NCBI GenBank assembly: GCA_002005505.1
Contig: KV908396.1
Location: forward strand, 477,226-541,225
DNA from: Botryococcus braunii
Lineage: Eukaryota; Chlorophyta; Trebouxiophyceae
Direction: 5' to 3'
Length of the DNA: 64,000 nt
Shown: piece after piece, positions 43,379 to 54,810 of the stretch
Layout of the letters: each line of letters begins with the position of its first letter
Position numbering within the stretch: position 1 is the first letter of the stretch
Made by a program: the position numbers and the translations under genes
Notes under the pieces: model-generated
Told to the model about the DNA's origin: nothing
What the model saw: only the letters and a program-made list of their open reading frames with translations
Database searches by the model: none

Positions 43379-46300
43379 ACTGTATTCTTCATGACATGAG
43401 AGGTTATTTAGATGATTATAAGGCCCAGAGCATTATAACACAGTCTTGTTCAGAGGAGTATCAAATACAAATCTCTGATCATTTGTCTGCCTACTCTATG
43501 TGGGACTACTTGATGGCCTTATTTGTTACAAAAGCAAATGGCAAAAATCATATCTCTCCAGGAAGAGTCCCGCACCTTCAAGATGCATACAAATGAGAAA
43601 CCTTCCTCATATGTACTAAGGGGTAGAAAAATAGCCAACACAATTAAAAGCTTAGGACATGAGTTCAGTGACCTCTCACTCTGCACTATGCTTTTAAATG
43701 GACTCCCTGAGGAGTATAATATACATAAGCAGGTTCAACAATCTATTATAGTGTCCAATCCTGATGTGAATCTGCTACAACACTCTTTAGAGCTGGCACA
43801 TATGCAGATAGTGAATAAGAAACTCCAAACCCCACCACCTAAAAATAACACCTTTAACCAGAAGTCCTCTCCTGGTCAAGGTTACAACCTTAAGTATAAG
43901 GCACCAAATTCCCCTACTTCAAATGCTGTAGAGAAAGGTGCTAATCAAGGTGGTGGTGGGCAGAGTGGTAAAGCAGCCTTCCAACAGATAGGGAGGCCTT
44001 TACCATTTTGCAGGTACTGCAAGCAGGATGGACACAGCATAGAGACCTGCCCAAAGTTGGAGGGGAAGAGAGTTAGCTTTGCTTCTCCACCAAAGCAGAG
44101 CCACTGCACACAGCTATATACAGTTTGCTCTGAACCCTCTATTTCTGGTTGGCTGATAGATTCTGGTTCAACAGATCATATTTCCCCTGACTGTGAGAAT
44201 ATGATGAATTATGTCAAGTATGATAAACCAGATATCCTGATAGTAGCAAATGGTGGTAGGGAGGAAATCATTGGTGAGGGTACTGTGCAGGTCTTCCTGG
44301 AAACAGGAAACTCTCTTTACCTGTACAATGTTAAACATGTACCCTCAGCTAAAAAGCGTTTATTGTCTGTAGGGAAGGCCTATCATGATGGGTTAGATGT
44401 TCATATAAATGGCACTCACTGTCACCTTACAGATTCAAATGGTGATCTTGTGGGCATTGCCGAACATGTATACCCTTATCAGTGGCTCACAGACCTTTCT
44501 ATACAAAACAGTGTTCCCCTACCAGTGTCAAATGAAAAGACACAGTGCAACCATACAAAGGTGGATGTAGATCTGGTAAACATATGGCATCAGCGTTTTG
44601 GTCATCTCTCTGCTCAAAACTTGCAAAGGTTGAGCAGGGAGAAAATGGTAGAAGGCTTAAAACTCCCATCAGGTGACCTATCCAAGTGCATTGGTCATCA
44701 AGGTACTTGCGATGCCTGTATGCATGGGAGGCAGACAGCCTCACCATTTAAATCAACCCAAAATACTTGTTCAAAACCTCTTGAAGTCATTCACATGGAC
44801 CTTATGGGCCCCATAGATCCTGAAACTCCTGAAGGATACAAGTATGCCCTTGTCATTTTGGATGAGTTCACAGAGTACTCATTTGTTGTTCTGATTAAAT
44901 CTAAGAGTGATGCAGCAAAAGAAGCTACATACATTCTCACAGCTTTGCAAAACCAGCAAGACTGTAAAGTACAATTTATCAGAACAGATAATGGTACTGA
45001 GTTCAATGGGTTGTTCAAATTCTGTAGGGAGCATGGGGCAGTTCACCAGAAGACTGCCCCATATGCACATCAGCAGAATGGGAAAATAGAGAGGCTCAAC
45101 CGTACGCTACAGGAGAAAGCAAGGTGTTTGCTAGCTGCCTCAGGTTTATCATCTGAAAACTGGGGTGAAGCTCTTCTTACTTCAAATTATGTTAGAAATA
45201 TGTCTCCTGTTAAGCACTTGAGCAAAACCCCATTTGAAATGATGCATGGAAAGGCTCCCAATGTTTCACATCTCAGAATCTTTGGCTCCAAATGTTTTCT
45301 CCTTCTTCCTAAGTCAAAGAGGGGAGGGAAATTTGAGCCTGTCAGTGCTGAGGGTATCTTTGTAGGTTATGATGGCCTTAGCAAGAACTACAAAGTTCTT
45401 GTTGATGGAAAGATTGATGTTTACTGCAGAGAATATGTCAAATTCTCTGAACATGCTGTTCATGATCTGCCTGAAGCACTGGCTGAAGACGATGAGGATG
45501 ACACTTGCCCATCACTAGTGAGTGTCTCTGATTCTGACTCAGAAGATGGTCATTCTGATGATGGTGATACCACTGAGCAAATGCCTGATGTCTCTTTTGC
45601 ATTAGATATCCCAGAAATTAGCTTAGAGCTAGATCAGGGTACTACACTAGTTAGTGCTGGAGAGCAAACGGGAAAGGATCAGGACCACTTTGGTCTTGAT
45701 CCTAGTGGGACTAAGCATGGTAAAAGTGCAGCCGCGGGAAGTACGGACGCTTTAGGTCCAGAACCCTGTTACACAAGTGCTGCAAGTCCGCGCCCACTTA
45801 AGGGTGTTCCACAAGCGACTATCCATGAAATGAGTGGGGGGAGTGTCCCAGACCCCCAATTAGAACCTGGAGTAGACCAGGATGTGGTCCCTAAGCCTCC
45901 AGCAGGTGGTTTCAGCAGTAAGTATCCAGTTAGGAATAGGAAAAATGCAGAAACACATCCCTGGTGGTCTGGTGCACACACTACAGAAACCCAAACCTCT
46001 TTCCTTGGATATGTTCAAGTCCAAAAAGACACAATATATGTTGAACCTGTCACTTACTTTCAAGCTATCAACTCCCCTGAAGCTGAAAAATGGTTGGATG
46101 CCATGAAAGATGAAATGCAGTCTCTCTCTGCTCTTGGCACCTGGACATATGTGGAAGTTTCAGATGCACAACGCAAAAAGGCCCTCCCTGTCAAATGGGT
46201 TTACAAAATAAAGCTCACTGAAACAGGGGAGGTGGATAGATTTAAAGCAAGACTGGTAGCCAAGGGTTTCAAACAGATATATGGCATAGATTACACTGAA

Positions 46301-47593
46301 GTCTATGCCCCTGTGTCTAAACATACCACACTAAGGTACCTGTTGGCGAAGGCTGTGAACAGGGACATGCATGTGCATCAGATGGATGTCAGCACAGCCT
46401 TCCTACATGGGAAATTAGCAGAGGAAATTTATGTGCAGCAACCACAGGGTTTTCATGTAGGTGGACCCAATACTGTTTGCAAGCTGCACAAGGCCCTCTA
46501 TGGGCTCAAGCAGGCGCCCAAGGCTTGGTATGACACTATCAGTCATGTCCTTGTGAGTTCAGGTTTTACTGTCTCAGATGCTGATCCATCCCTATTCATC
46601 CTGAACAAGTCAGAGGGGTCTGTAGTCTATCTTCTGCTGTATGTTGATGACATACTATTACTATCACAGAGCATGTCTGTCATAACAGAAGTCAAATCAC
46701 TTATGTCCAGTCATTTCAGCATAAAGGACTTAGGGGAGGCAAAACACTTTCTAGGCATGCAAATAAAACAAGAGAGAGATGCAAATGGTGCATTGTTGTC
46801 AATTACACTCTCAAATGAGAAATTGATCAGTGACATGCTTGAGAGTTTCGATTTAAAAGGGGACAAGCCCAAATCTACTCCCCTCGATAGATCAATGAAA
46901 CTCAAAAAGGGAGAAGGCAAACCACTTCCCCAAAACAACAGATATAGGGAACTGGTTGGGGGTGTTCTTTACTTGTCAAACACTACCAGACCAGACATTT
47001 CCTACTCTGCTTCTCTCCTAGCAAGATTCTCAAACTCCCCGACTTCTATTCACTGGGGGGCTGGGATTCATCTGCTCCAGTATCTGTCAGGGACCAAGGA
47101 GTTAGGTCTCAAATGGGAAAGGAGCAAGGGAGGGATCATAGGATATGTTGATTCAGACTTTGCAGGGGATCTGGATGGGTACAGATCCACCTCTGGTTTT
47201 ATCTTCCTGTCTGATGGCACGGCTATCTCTTGGGGTAGCAAACTCCAAAAGCTGGCTGCCCTGTCAACTGTTGAGGCTGAATTCATAGCAATGAGCACTG
47301 GTGTCCAGGAGGCACTTTGGCTGTCCAAGTTGGTGCAGGATGTTGGAGAGGATCTGGGAGCTGCAGTCATACTCTCAGATAATACTGGAGCCCTGGCCAA
47401 CATTAGAGGCATACCCATTTCACCCAGGACGAAGCACATTGGAGTCCGCTATCACAGAGTCAGGGGTGAAGTGGTCAAGGGGAACATTAATCCTCAATAC
47501 ATCCACACATCAGAAAATGTTGCTGATATGTTCACCAAAATTCTACCAAAAGCCTCATTTGTTAAGTTCAGGGAGATGGCAGGAATGAAATGA
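43379..47593 (+). pseudogene. A4 gag-pol, main part, one frameshift
   Basis: It resumes A4 gag at ACTGTATTC. One extra A in the AAAAA run near 43545 shifts the frame relative to A1 (GGCAAAATC there); the main open frame then runs to the stop at 47593. It contains zinc knuckle CRYCKQDGHSIETC, protease WLIDSGSTDHI, pre-integrase, integrase, RT with YVDDILLL and RNase H with YVDSDFAGDLD, all with their catalytic residues. Apart from the homopolymer insertion and the C1 insertion, this copy would be complete. The extra A could be a sequencing error. Confidence 0.92.
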
Positions 47594-47872
47594 TTTTTTT
47601 TTGTGCTTTTGACTATCAAGATAAATCAGACACCCTGCGCATCAACAGATACTCCCCACCATAAACCCACCTTGAAGAAGGGGGAGATGACACCGCACCC
47701 AATAAAAAAGAGGGGGGGTCATTTGGTGGCTGGATGTCAAGGGGTTTGTGGCTGACACGGTTTGGAGCACCGAGCCATGGCAACATCTGATGATTTTCTT
47801 GATGCTCATTAGCCTTAAAATGTTACCAGTTAATGAATTGCATAAAAGTTTCATACTTCACATGAGGGGAGG
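47594..47872 (+). other. A4 3' UTR with purine tracts
   Basis: The same layout as in A1: an upstream GAAGAAGGGGGAG, then AAAAAAGAGGGGGGG, and GAGGGGAGG against the 3' LTR. No gene is seen. Confidence 0.8.
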
Positions 47873-48649
47873 TGTTGGCAAAGACATCTTTTATTGGACA
47901 TATAATGTCTTAGCATAAGTTGCATGTTCGTATGAACCTTAGTTTATGGCCCTACAATAATGAACAGTTATCTTACTTTGCAAAAATTGGGTCTTTCCGT
48001 AAAATCCGGAGGTTCTTAGAGATACGGATGTTTTAGGACGACAACGGATGTTTCGGACTCTTGTTGATTCGGTCGATTTCGAAGTACGAGTCGATCGGCC
48101 ACGTACAATAAACAATTGGCTGCAAAGTGTACTTGTTTTTAAGTACGATCGGTTATTTTGCGAATGAGTCGACGAGGCCGATCGACAAGGCGTAGAAGTA
48201 TTTCTGTCCATAAGTGTCGACGGAGCTGATCGACTGGGCCGATCGACGCGGCATATAGCATTCTGGCAAGTAGTATTCTGTCAATAGGAATCTGTTTTGC
48301 ACGGAACAACGATTCTAGGTGGATAAAGGGGTAGAGACAGAGTCGTATCCTCAGACATTCGATTGCTGTCTCCGGTGCCTCAAGTCGGACCTCTGTATTT
48401 CCGTTTGGCACCGTCCTTTGCCTGCATTAACTCAGCTGTCGCTTGCTATGCAGGTGTGTTTAGTTGTTTCGAGCTTTATTGTATAGTTTGATATATGTAA
48501 TAGACATTCGATTGCTGTCTCCGGTGCCTCAAGTCGGACCTCTGTATTTCCGTTTGGCACCGTCCTTTGCCTGCATTAACTCAGCTGTCGCTTGCTATGC
48601 AGGAATCCTGAAACTGTTTTTGATCAAATTGACATCAAATAATCGAATA
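47873..48649 (+). repeat. A4 3' LTR (777 bp)
   Basis: TGTTGGCAAAG to ATCGAATA with the A4-specific variants. It joins directly to the middle of a family B LTR at 48650. There is no target duplicate of the left flank. Confidence 0.92.
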
Positions 48650-48954
48650 ATTGTGCCAGTAGGGCAAGCAGTAATATTGTCCCATGTAATCAGATCGTTG
48701 GTTGGCCGAATCCTGTGCCACGGAATGGAAGTCCTGTCTGTTTGCTACAAGTTGAAGCTTGCTATTGCATATTTGATTTGTGTTTGAGACAGTCGCACTT
48801 GCTTTTTGGTTGCCGCAAGGGAAGGCGCTCCTGTCGAACCTGTATCAGTCGCGCGCAAAGGGTGTGTCGAGGTCTGACTGACGAAACCTCTACAGTGCAT
48901 TGACAAATCCTTTTGCGGACTTACAGGTGTTCTCTCTGCCCATAACCTTTCACA
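48650..48954 (+). repeat. B4 5' LTR, last 305 bp only
   Basis: It matches 8848-9152 of the B2 LTR and ends CCTTTCACA. Its upstream part was replaced by the A4 3' LTR. Confidence 0.88.
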
Positions 48955-48956
48955 GG

Positions 48957-49942
48957 TTCTCTTTGTAGACGACATGCTGATCATGTCAAAGGCTCTCCCA
49001 CGTGTATTGGCCTTTAAGGAGACTATAGGGAAAGAGTTCTCTATTCATGATCTTGGGGAAGTCAAGGAATTCCTGGGATGTCAGATTGTTCGAGATCGAG
49101 AGCGGAAGCTGATGTGGATGAGTAGTGGGCTGAAGATAGATGCATTGGTGGACAGTTTTGGACTTAGTGCTGACAGACGGGCCTATGACACACCCATGAG
49201 TAAATCATTTGTGCACACCAGCCACTCCACTCAGTCCAATCCCATTGATGGGGCTGGGGTTGCTTTGGAACCCGGGCATCGTTACTGTGAGCTGATTGGC
49301 TCTCTTCTGTATTTAGCTAATACCACACGTCCTGATATTGCTCATGCGGTAGGGGTTCTTTCACGGTATAGAGGCACACCAACCACTGCACATATGCAAG
49401 AAGGTCTTCGAGTGGTCCGGTATTTAAAGGACACTCGGGATCTTGCACTCCAGCTTGGTGGGGGCACATCTCCTCTTGAGGGTTATGTCGATGCCGACTA
49501 TGCGGGTGATCTAGATATGCGAGCATCCACTACAGGTTTCGTGTTCCAAGTTTACGGTGGGTCAGTTGTTTGGGGCAGCAAGAAACAAACTGCCACTGCT
49601 ACATCAACAGTGGAATCAGAGTTTCGAGCTGCTAGTCATGCTGTCAAAGAAGCCATTTGTCTTCGCGGTTTCTTGGAGGAGATTCATGTTGATGTGTGGA
49701 AACCTCCTCTGTTCATTGATAACTCTGGGTGTGTTCGGAATTTACGGAATCTTGTAAATTCCAAGTACACCAAGCATGTTGCTGTGGCATTTCACCATGC
49801 ACGTGCTGCTGTCATTCAGGGTGACGTGGACGTGAAGTATGTACCCACCCAGAAGAATGTGGCGGACATCTTTACGAAACCACTCGTCCCTGTGTTGTTC
49901 AAGATTCACCGCAATACACTTGATGTCGTTTCACGCGAGTGA
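48957..49942 (+). pseudogene. B4 pol remnant: RT end and RNase H
   Basis: An open reading stretch of about 325 codons, beginning at LFVDDMLIMS of RT and running to the normal pol stop (FHHARAAV, VADIFTKPL). RNase H residues are visible (YVDADYAGDLD, STVESEF, DNSGC). A tryptophan conserved in the other copies is cysteine here (EAICLRGFLEE). There is no start of its own, so it is unlikely to be expressed as a protein. Confidence 0.88.
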
Positions 49943-50129
49943 CGTCTTATTTTCCAACTGGTGTTCACCACGACCGAGTGACCACGGGCAAAGGCGGAGG
50001 GTGAGGAGATTAGCTACCTTCTTCACTAGTAACTCCCCCGAAGCACGCCTGACCCAGAAGCATGTACTACAGTGGGCGTTGCCTGAGAAGTAGTACAATA
50101 GCTGGACCTCTGAAACGTCCAAGGGGAAG
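49943..50129 (+). other. B4 3' UTR and polypurine tract
   Basis: Non-coding sequence like 58448-58633, ending CCAAGGGGAAG against the LTR. Confidence 0.85.
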
Positions 50130-51507
50130 TGTTGTAGGTAATGACCTAGATCAGGTAATTACTTAGGGAGCATTACTGTTGGACTTATTCAGAGGTATTC
50201 TTCTGACTCATCCTAGGCAAAACAGTCGTGCATGCCAGGCTGCCCTGGACGGCACAACACTGTTGGGCCTTAGGTGCAAACTACTGCATACTTCTTCCAG
50301 CTAGTCCTAGGAACTTGGCTGTGAAGCGACATAATTCCTTGACAGACCTCAGTCTTCCTCACGTAACTTCACATAGAGGTTTGGACAACTTTGCATTGAC
50401 TCACACAGCATCGTGGCACTCAGTGGAACTTGTTTTTGGGACCTCGAATACGTCTTCGAGGTCAGTCAAACTAATTCTTAGGCGGCCACATCAGTGTGTT
50501 TAATTAGGTACAGAAAATGGGACCTTTAGGTATTTTGTCTAGGACACATCATCCGTATTGGATTACCAATTAGGGACCTTTTGGAATGAGAAGCTTTCAG
50601 GGACTCGACTTTTATCGAGTCCCTTGGGCGCCAAACACGGTCAGGTATTTAACTGCTGGAGGCGACAGACTCGTCATTCGTTGGTTGGCCGAATCCTGTG
50701 CCAAGGAATGGAAGTCCTGTCTGTTTGCTACAAGTTAAATCTTGCTATTGCATATTTGATTTGTGTTTGAGACAGTCGCACTTGCTTTTTGGTTGCCGCA
50801 AGGGAAGGCGCTCCTGTCGAACCTGTATCAGTCGCGCGCAAAGGGTACGTTGGCACTTTGACAGATGATAGAATAGCATGATGTATTTGATAACCACTGC
50901 ATTTGCAATGTTGCTCATTGCTCTGGCTAAATCGTAATGCTTGGGGCAATAGGTGTGTCGAGGTATGACTGACGAAACCTCTACAGTGCATTGACAAATC
51001 CTTTTGCGGACTTACAGGTATTGATGTAGTTGTGATTTAATGAGTTAATTCCTATTTGGTTAGATATTTCGTTGACTGTCGCAAAGCAGTGCTGTTAGGT
51101 CGTCAAGGGAACGAGTGTGCCGGACTCAGGTCCGGCACAGAACATGTCTGAGACGATGCTATGAAACCAGCTGATGTGAGAAGTAATTTATGCGTATATG
51201 AGATTGTGCCAGTAGGGCAAGCAGTAATATTGTCCCATGTAATCAATTCGTTGGTTGGACGAATCCTGTGCCACGGAATGGAAGTCCTGTCTGTTTGCTA
51301 CAAGTTGAAGCTTGCTCTTGCATATTTGATTTGTGTTTGAGACAGTCGCACTTGCTTTTTGGTTGCCGCAAGGGAAGGCGCTCCTGTCGAACCTGTATCA
51401 GTCGCGCGCAAAGGGTGTGTCGAGGTCTGACTGACGAAACCTCTACAGTGCATTGACAAATTCTTTTGCGGACTTACAGGTGTTCTCTCTGCCCATAACC
51501 TTTCACA
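50130..51507 (+). repeat. B4 3' LTR (full, 1,378 bp)
   Basis: TGTTGTAGG to CTTTCACA, same length as the B2 LTR and with the B2-type markers (CTTGGGG, CATGTCTGAG). It is followed at once by an inverted B LTR fragment with no target duplicate, so the right flank is a rearrangement joint. Confidence 0.9.
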
Positions 51508-52082
51508 AATAGCAAGCTTCAACTTGTAGCAAACAGACAGGACTTCCATTCCGTGGCACAGGATTCGGCCAACCAACGAATGACGAGTCTGTCGCCTCCA
51601 GCAGTTAAATACCTGACCGTGTTTGGCGCCCAAGGTCCCTAATTGGTAATCCAATACGGATGATGTGTCCTAGATAAAATACCTAAAGGTCCCATTTTCT
51701 GTACCTAATTAAACACACTGATGTGGCCGCCTAAGAATTAGTTTGACTGACCTCGAAGACGTATTCGAGGTCCCAAAAACAAGTTCCACTGAGTGCCACG
51801 ATGCTGTGTGAGTCAATGCAAAGTTGTCCAAACCTCTATGTGAAGTTACGTGAGGAAGACTCAGGTCTGTCAAGGAATTATGTCGCTTCACAGCCAAGTT
51901 CCTAGGACTAGCTGGAAGAAGTATGCAGTAGTTTGCTCCTAAGGCCCAACAGTGTTGTGCCGTCCAGGGCAGCCTGGCATGCACGACTGTTTTGCCTAGG
52001 ATGAGTCAGAAGAATACCTCTGAATAAGTCCAACAGTAATGCTCCCTGAGTAATTACCTGATCTAGGTCATTACCTACAACA
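51508..52082 (-). repeat. B5 LTR fragment (575 bp, reverse)
   Basis: It matches the stretch of the B1 3' LTR from about 927 to 1546 and ends ACCTACAACA. A 45-bp deletion between AAGG repeats (near 51635) removed the AGGGACTCGA hairpin. With the forward LTR of B6 starting at 52332 it forms a large inverted repeat. Confidence 0.88.
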
Positions 52083-52331
52083 CTTTCTTTCCTCTGGGTC
52101 TTTCAGTGTACTCAAAGCACTCATGAGCATCGAGAGAGTTCTTCTCCTCGATCATGGCTTGTTCCCAAAACACCCACTGATCAGACATTCGTGACTCACG
52201 ATAGTTACTTGGTACAGGAATCTTGCTAAATCTCACTCCTGCAGGACTAGCAAGGCAAGCACGTAGAAAAGCAATACTGGCAGGTTCACTGGCATCCCCT
52301 CCTGAATCCGCGGTACGGAACACACATGAAG
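52083..52331 (-). pseudogene. B5 pol fragment, first piece (RT start)
   Basis: It encodes, on the - strand, the region before and at the start of RT (FRTADSGGDASEPASIAF through ERPRGKK), matching about 3169-3419 of B1. It joins the inverted LTR at a shared ACTT, so everything between this point of pol and the polypurine tract was deleted. B6 splits the fragment after TGAAG; it continues at 60068. Confidence 0.88.
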
Positions 52332-53762
52332 TGTTGTAGGTAATGACCTAGATCAGGTAATTACTTAGGGAGCATTACTGTTTGTTGTAAGTAATGACCT
52401 AGATCAGGTAATTACTCAGGGAGCATTACCGTTGGACTTATTCAGAGGTATTCTTCTGACTCATCCTAGGCAAAACAGTCGTGCATGCCAGGCTGCCCTG
52501 GACGGCACAACACTGTTGGGCCTTAGGTGCAAACTACTGCATACTTCTTCCAGCTAGTCCTAGGAACTTGGCTGTGAAGCGACATAATTCCTTGACAGAC
52601 CTCAGTCTTCCTCACGTAACTTCACATAGAGGTTTGGACAACTTTGCATTGACTCACACAGCATCGTGGCACTCAGTGGAACTTGTTTTTGGGACCTCGA
52701 ATACGTCTTCGAGGTCAGTCAAACTAATTCTTAGGCGGCCACATCAGTGTGTTTAATTAGGTACAGAAAATGGGACCTTTAGGTATTTTGTCTAGGACAC
52801 ATCATCCGTATTGGATTACCAATTAGGGACCTTTTGGAATGAGAAGCTTTCAGGGACTCGACTTTTATCGAGTCCCTTGGGCGCCAAACACGGTCAGGTA
52901 TTTAACTGCTGGAGGCGACAGACTCGTCATTCGTTGGTTGGCCGAATCCTGTGCCACGGAATGGAAGTCCTGTCTGTTTGCTACAAGTTGAAGCTTGCTA
53001 TTGCATATTTGATTTGTGTTTGAGACAGTCGCACTTGCTTTTTGGTTGCCGCAAGGGAAGGCGCTCCTGTCGAACCTGTATCAGTCGCGCGCAAAGGGTA
53101 CGTTGGCACTTTGACAGATGATAGAATAGCATGATGTATTTGATAACCACTGCATTTGCAATGTTGCTCATTGCTCTGGCTAAATCGTAATGCTCGGGGC
53201 AATAGGTGTGTCGAGGTCTGACTGACGAAACCTCTACAAGTGCATTGACAAATCCTTTTGCGGACTTACAGGTATTGATGTAGTTGTGATTTAATGATAT
53301 AATTCCTATTTGGTTAGATATTTCGTTGACTGTCGCAAAGCTGTGCTATTAGGTCGTCAAGGGAACGAGTGTGCCGGACTCAGGTCCGGCACAGAACATG
53401 TTTGAGACGATGCTATAAAACCCGCTGATGTGAGAACTAATTTATGCGTATATGAGATTGTGCCAGTAGGGCAAGCAGTAATATTGTCCCATGTAATCGA
53501 TTCGTTGGTTGGCCGAATCCTGTGCCACGGAATGGAAGTCCTGTCTGTTTGCTACAAGTTGAAGCTTGCTATTGCATATTTGATTTGTGTTTGAGACAGT
53601 CGCACTTGCTTTTTGGTTGCCGCAAGGGAAGGCGCTCCTGTCGAACCTGTATCAGTCGCGCGCAAAGGGTGTGTCGAGGTCTGACTGACGAAACCTCTAC
53701 AAGTGCATTGACAAATCCTTTTGCGGACTTACAGGTGTTCTCTCTGCCCATAACTTTTCACA
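52332..53762 (+). repeat. B6 5' LTR (1,431 bp, with 53-bp 5' duplication)
   Basis: It starts TGTTGTAGGTAATGACC, and after 53 bp the start is repeated as TGTTGTAAGTAATGACC (about 52385). The rest follows the 1,378-bp LTR. The target duplicate abuts the outer copy. The end reads AACTTTTCACA, one base different from the usual CCTTTCACA. Confidence 0.92.
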
Positions 53763-53777
53763 GGTTATGGGCCCACC
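53763..53777 (+). promoter_or_regulatory. B6 primer binding site
   Basis: GGTTATGGGCCCACC follows the LTR end directly. The extra copy of the LTR terminus lies at 53896-53911 before the gag ATG. Confidence 0.8.
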
Positions 53778-53913
53778 TGCCCATCGAGCTACGCCGAAGC
53801 CAAGGTTGCAGAGTACGAGGAGTCCGCCTTGAATACCTGCTGCACGTCATATCCAGAACGATTCATATCTGCAAAGTGACCCAGACTTGCAGAAACCCAT
53901 AACCTTTCACACA

Positions 53914-54810
53914 ATGACCCAGTCTGCGGAATCATCTCCAATGGACCAGCTGAACCAACAGCCTCCTGTAAGTCTGGGTGGTCAATCCACAGAACAGGAG
54001 AAGACAGCACTCCCAGTGGTTTCGATACTGACAGCCTTACTGCACGAGGACACAACAAAGCCATCAACAACAAATGTTAAGGTAGCCCATCCCTTATTAA
54101 AGGATGGGTGGAATTTCAAGTCCTGGCTTTATGATCTGACCACTGCAGCCATCCACAAGGAGTGCACGGAGGCCTTTCAGAAACCCCTTCCTTTCACGAG
54201 AGCAAATGCTGCTGCCATGATGCTGATCACTGGCAGTGTCCCAGTGGAGTGGAGTCCTATGTTGACAATGAAGCCCTCTGCCTTTGATGCCCTGTTATAC
54301 ATAGCCAATAAGTTCACTGGAGGACACAACAAGTCTGTTAACCGCCAGTGGCTACACACACTCAAAACAGAGCACATGACCAGGGAGGAGACGTTCGAGA
54401 CATTTGTCATGAAAAAATTCATACTTTTCCAGAACCTCCTGGACAACTCCCACTCCATTGACCCCGAAGATGTCACTAATGCTATTGTGGATTGTCTCCC
54501 CACTGAGCTAGCACAGTTCAAAGGAGCACTCTATGGGCATTGTTGCGGGCGCTCCTCAGAAGATGTGGTAAAAATCCTGCAGAGCCATGCCTATGGTGCT
54601 GGCTTCAATGACCAGCTCCCTCGACCTCTTCCCAAGGCAGCGGCAGTCCTCCCAAAGTCCCAGGACCCTGAGGCAGACCAGTCAGAGCAAGACAGAAAGA
54701 GGTCACGAAAAGTCAGGTGCTGGGAGTGTGGGAGCCGTGGACACATCAGCAAGGAGTGCACAAAATGGAAAAAGGGTACTGGAGAGGAGCAAGCTGGCGA
54801 CAGAATGTAA
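53914..54810 (+). pseudogene. B6 gag, cut short by an internal deletion
   Basis: ATG at 53914 (MTQSAESSPMDQL) is followed by an open frame of 298 aa through the zinc knuckle CWECGSRGHISKEC and KKGTGEEQAGDR. There the deletion joint at 54805 brings in ATGTAA and stops translation. The complete gag core and zinc knuckle are kept, so it could still encode a functional capsid-type protein. Pol lies in the +1 frame. Confidence 0.9.

Larger units (their letters stand above)
34216..48649 (+). mobile_element. Element A4: complete family A retrotransposon split by C1
   Basis: LTRs at 34216-34992 and 47873-48649 share private variants (GACATATAATG, CGATCGGCCACG) and differ by about two substitutions by eye, so they belong to one fairly young element. 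C1 (36362-43373) interrupts gag. The left flank is family A pol of A3 (CTATG), the right flank is a family B LTR (ATTGT), so no target duplication is present. This suggests LTR-LTR recombination after insertion. Confidence 0.9.
48650..51507 (+). mobile_element. Element B4: family B retrotransposon with large internal deletion
   Basis: The last 305 bp of a B LTR (48650-48954) are followed by GGTT of the primer site, and then directly by RT sequence (TCTCTTTGTAGACG). The joint shares GGTT on both sides. The remaining RT/RNase H end (to 49942), 3' UTR, polypurine tract and full 3' LTR (50130-51507) follow. Gag, protease, integrase and most of RT are gone. Confidence 0.9.
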
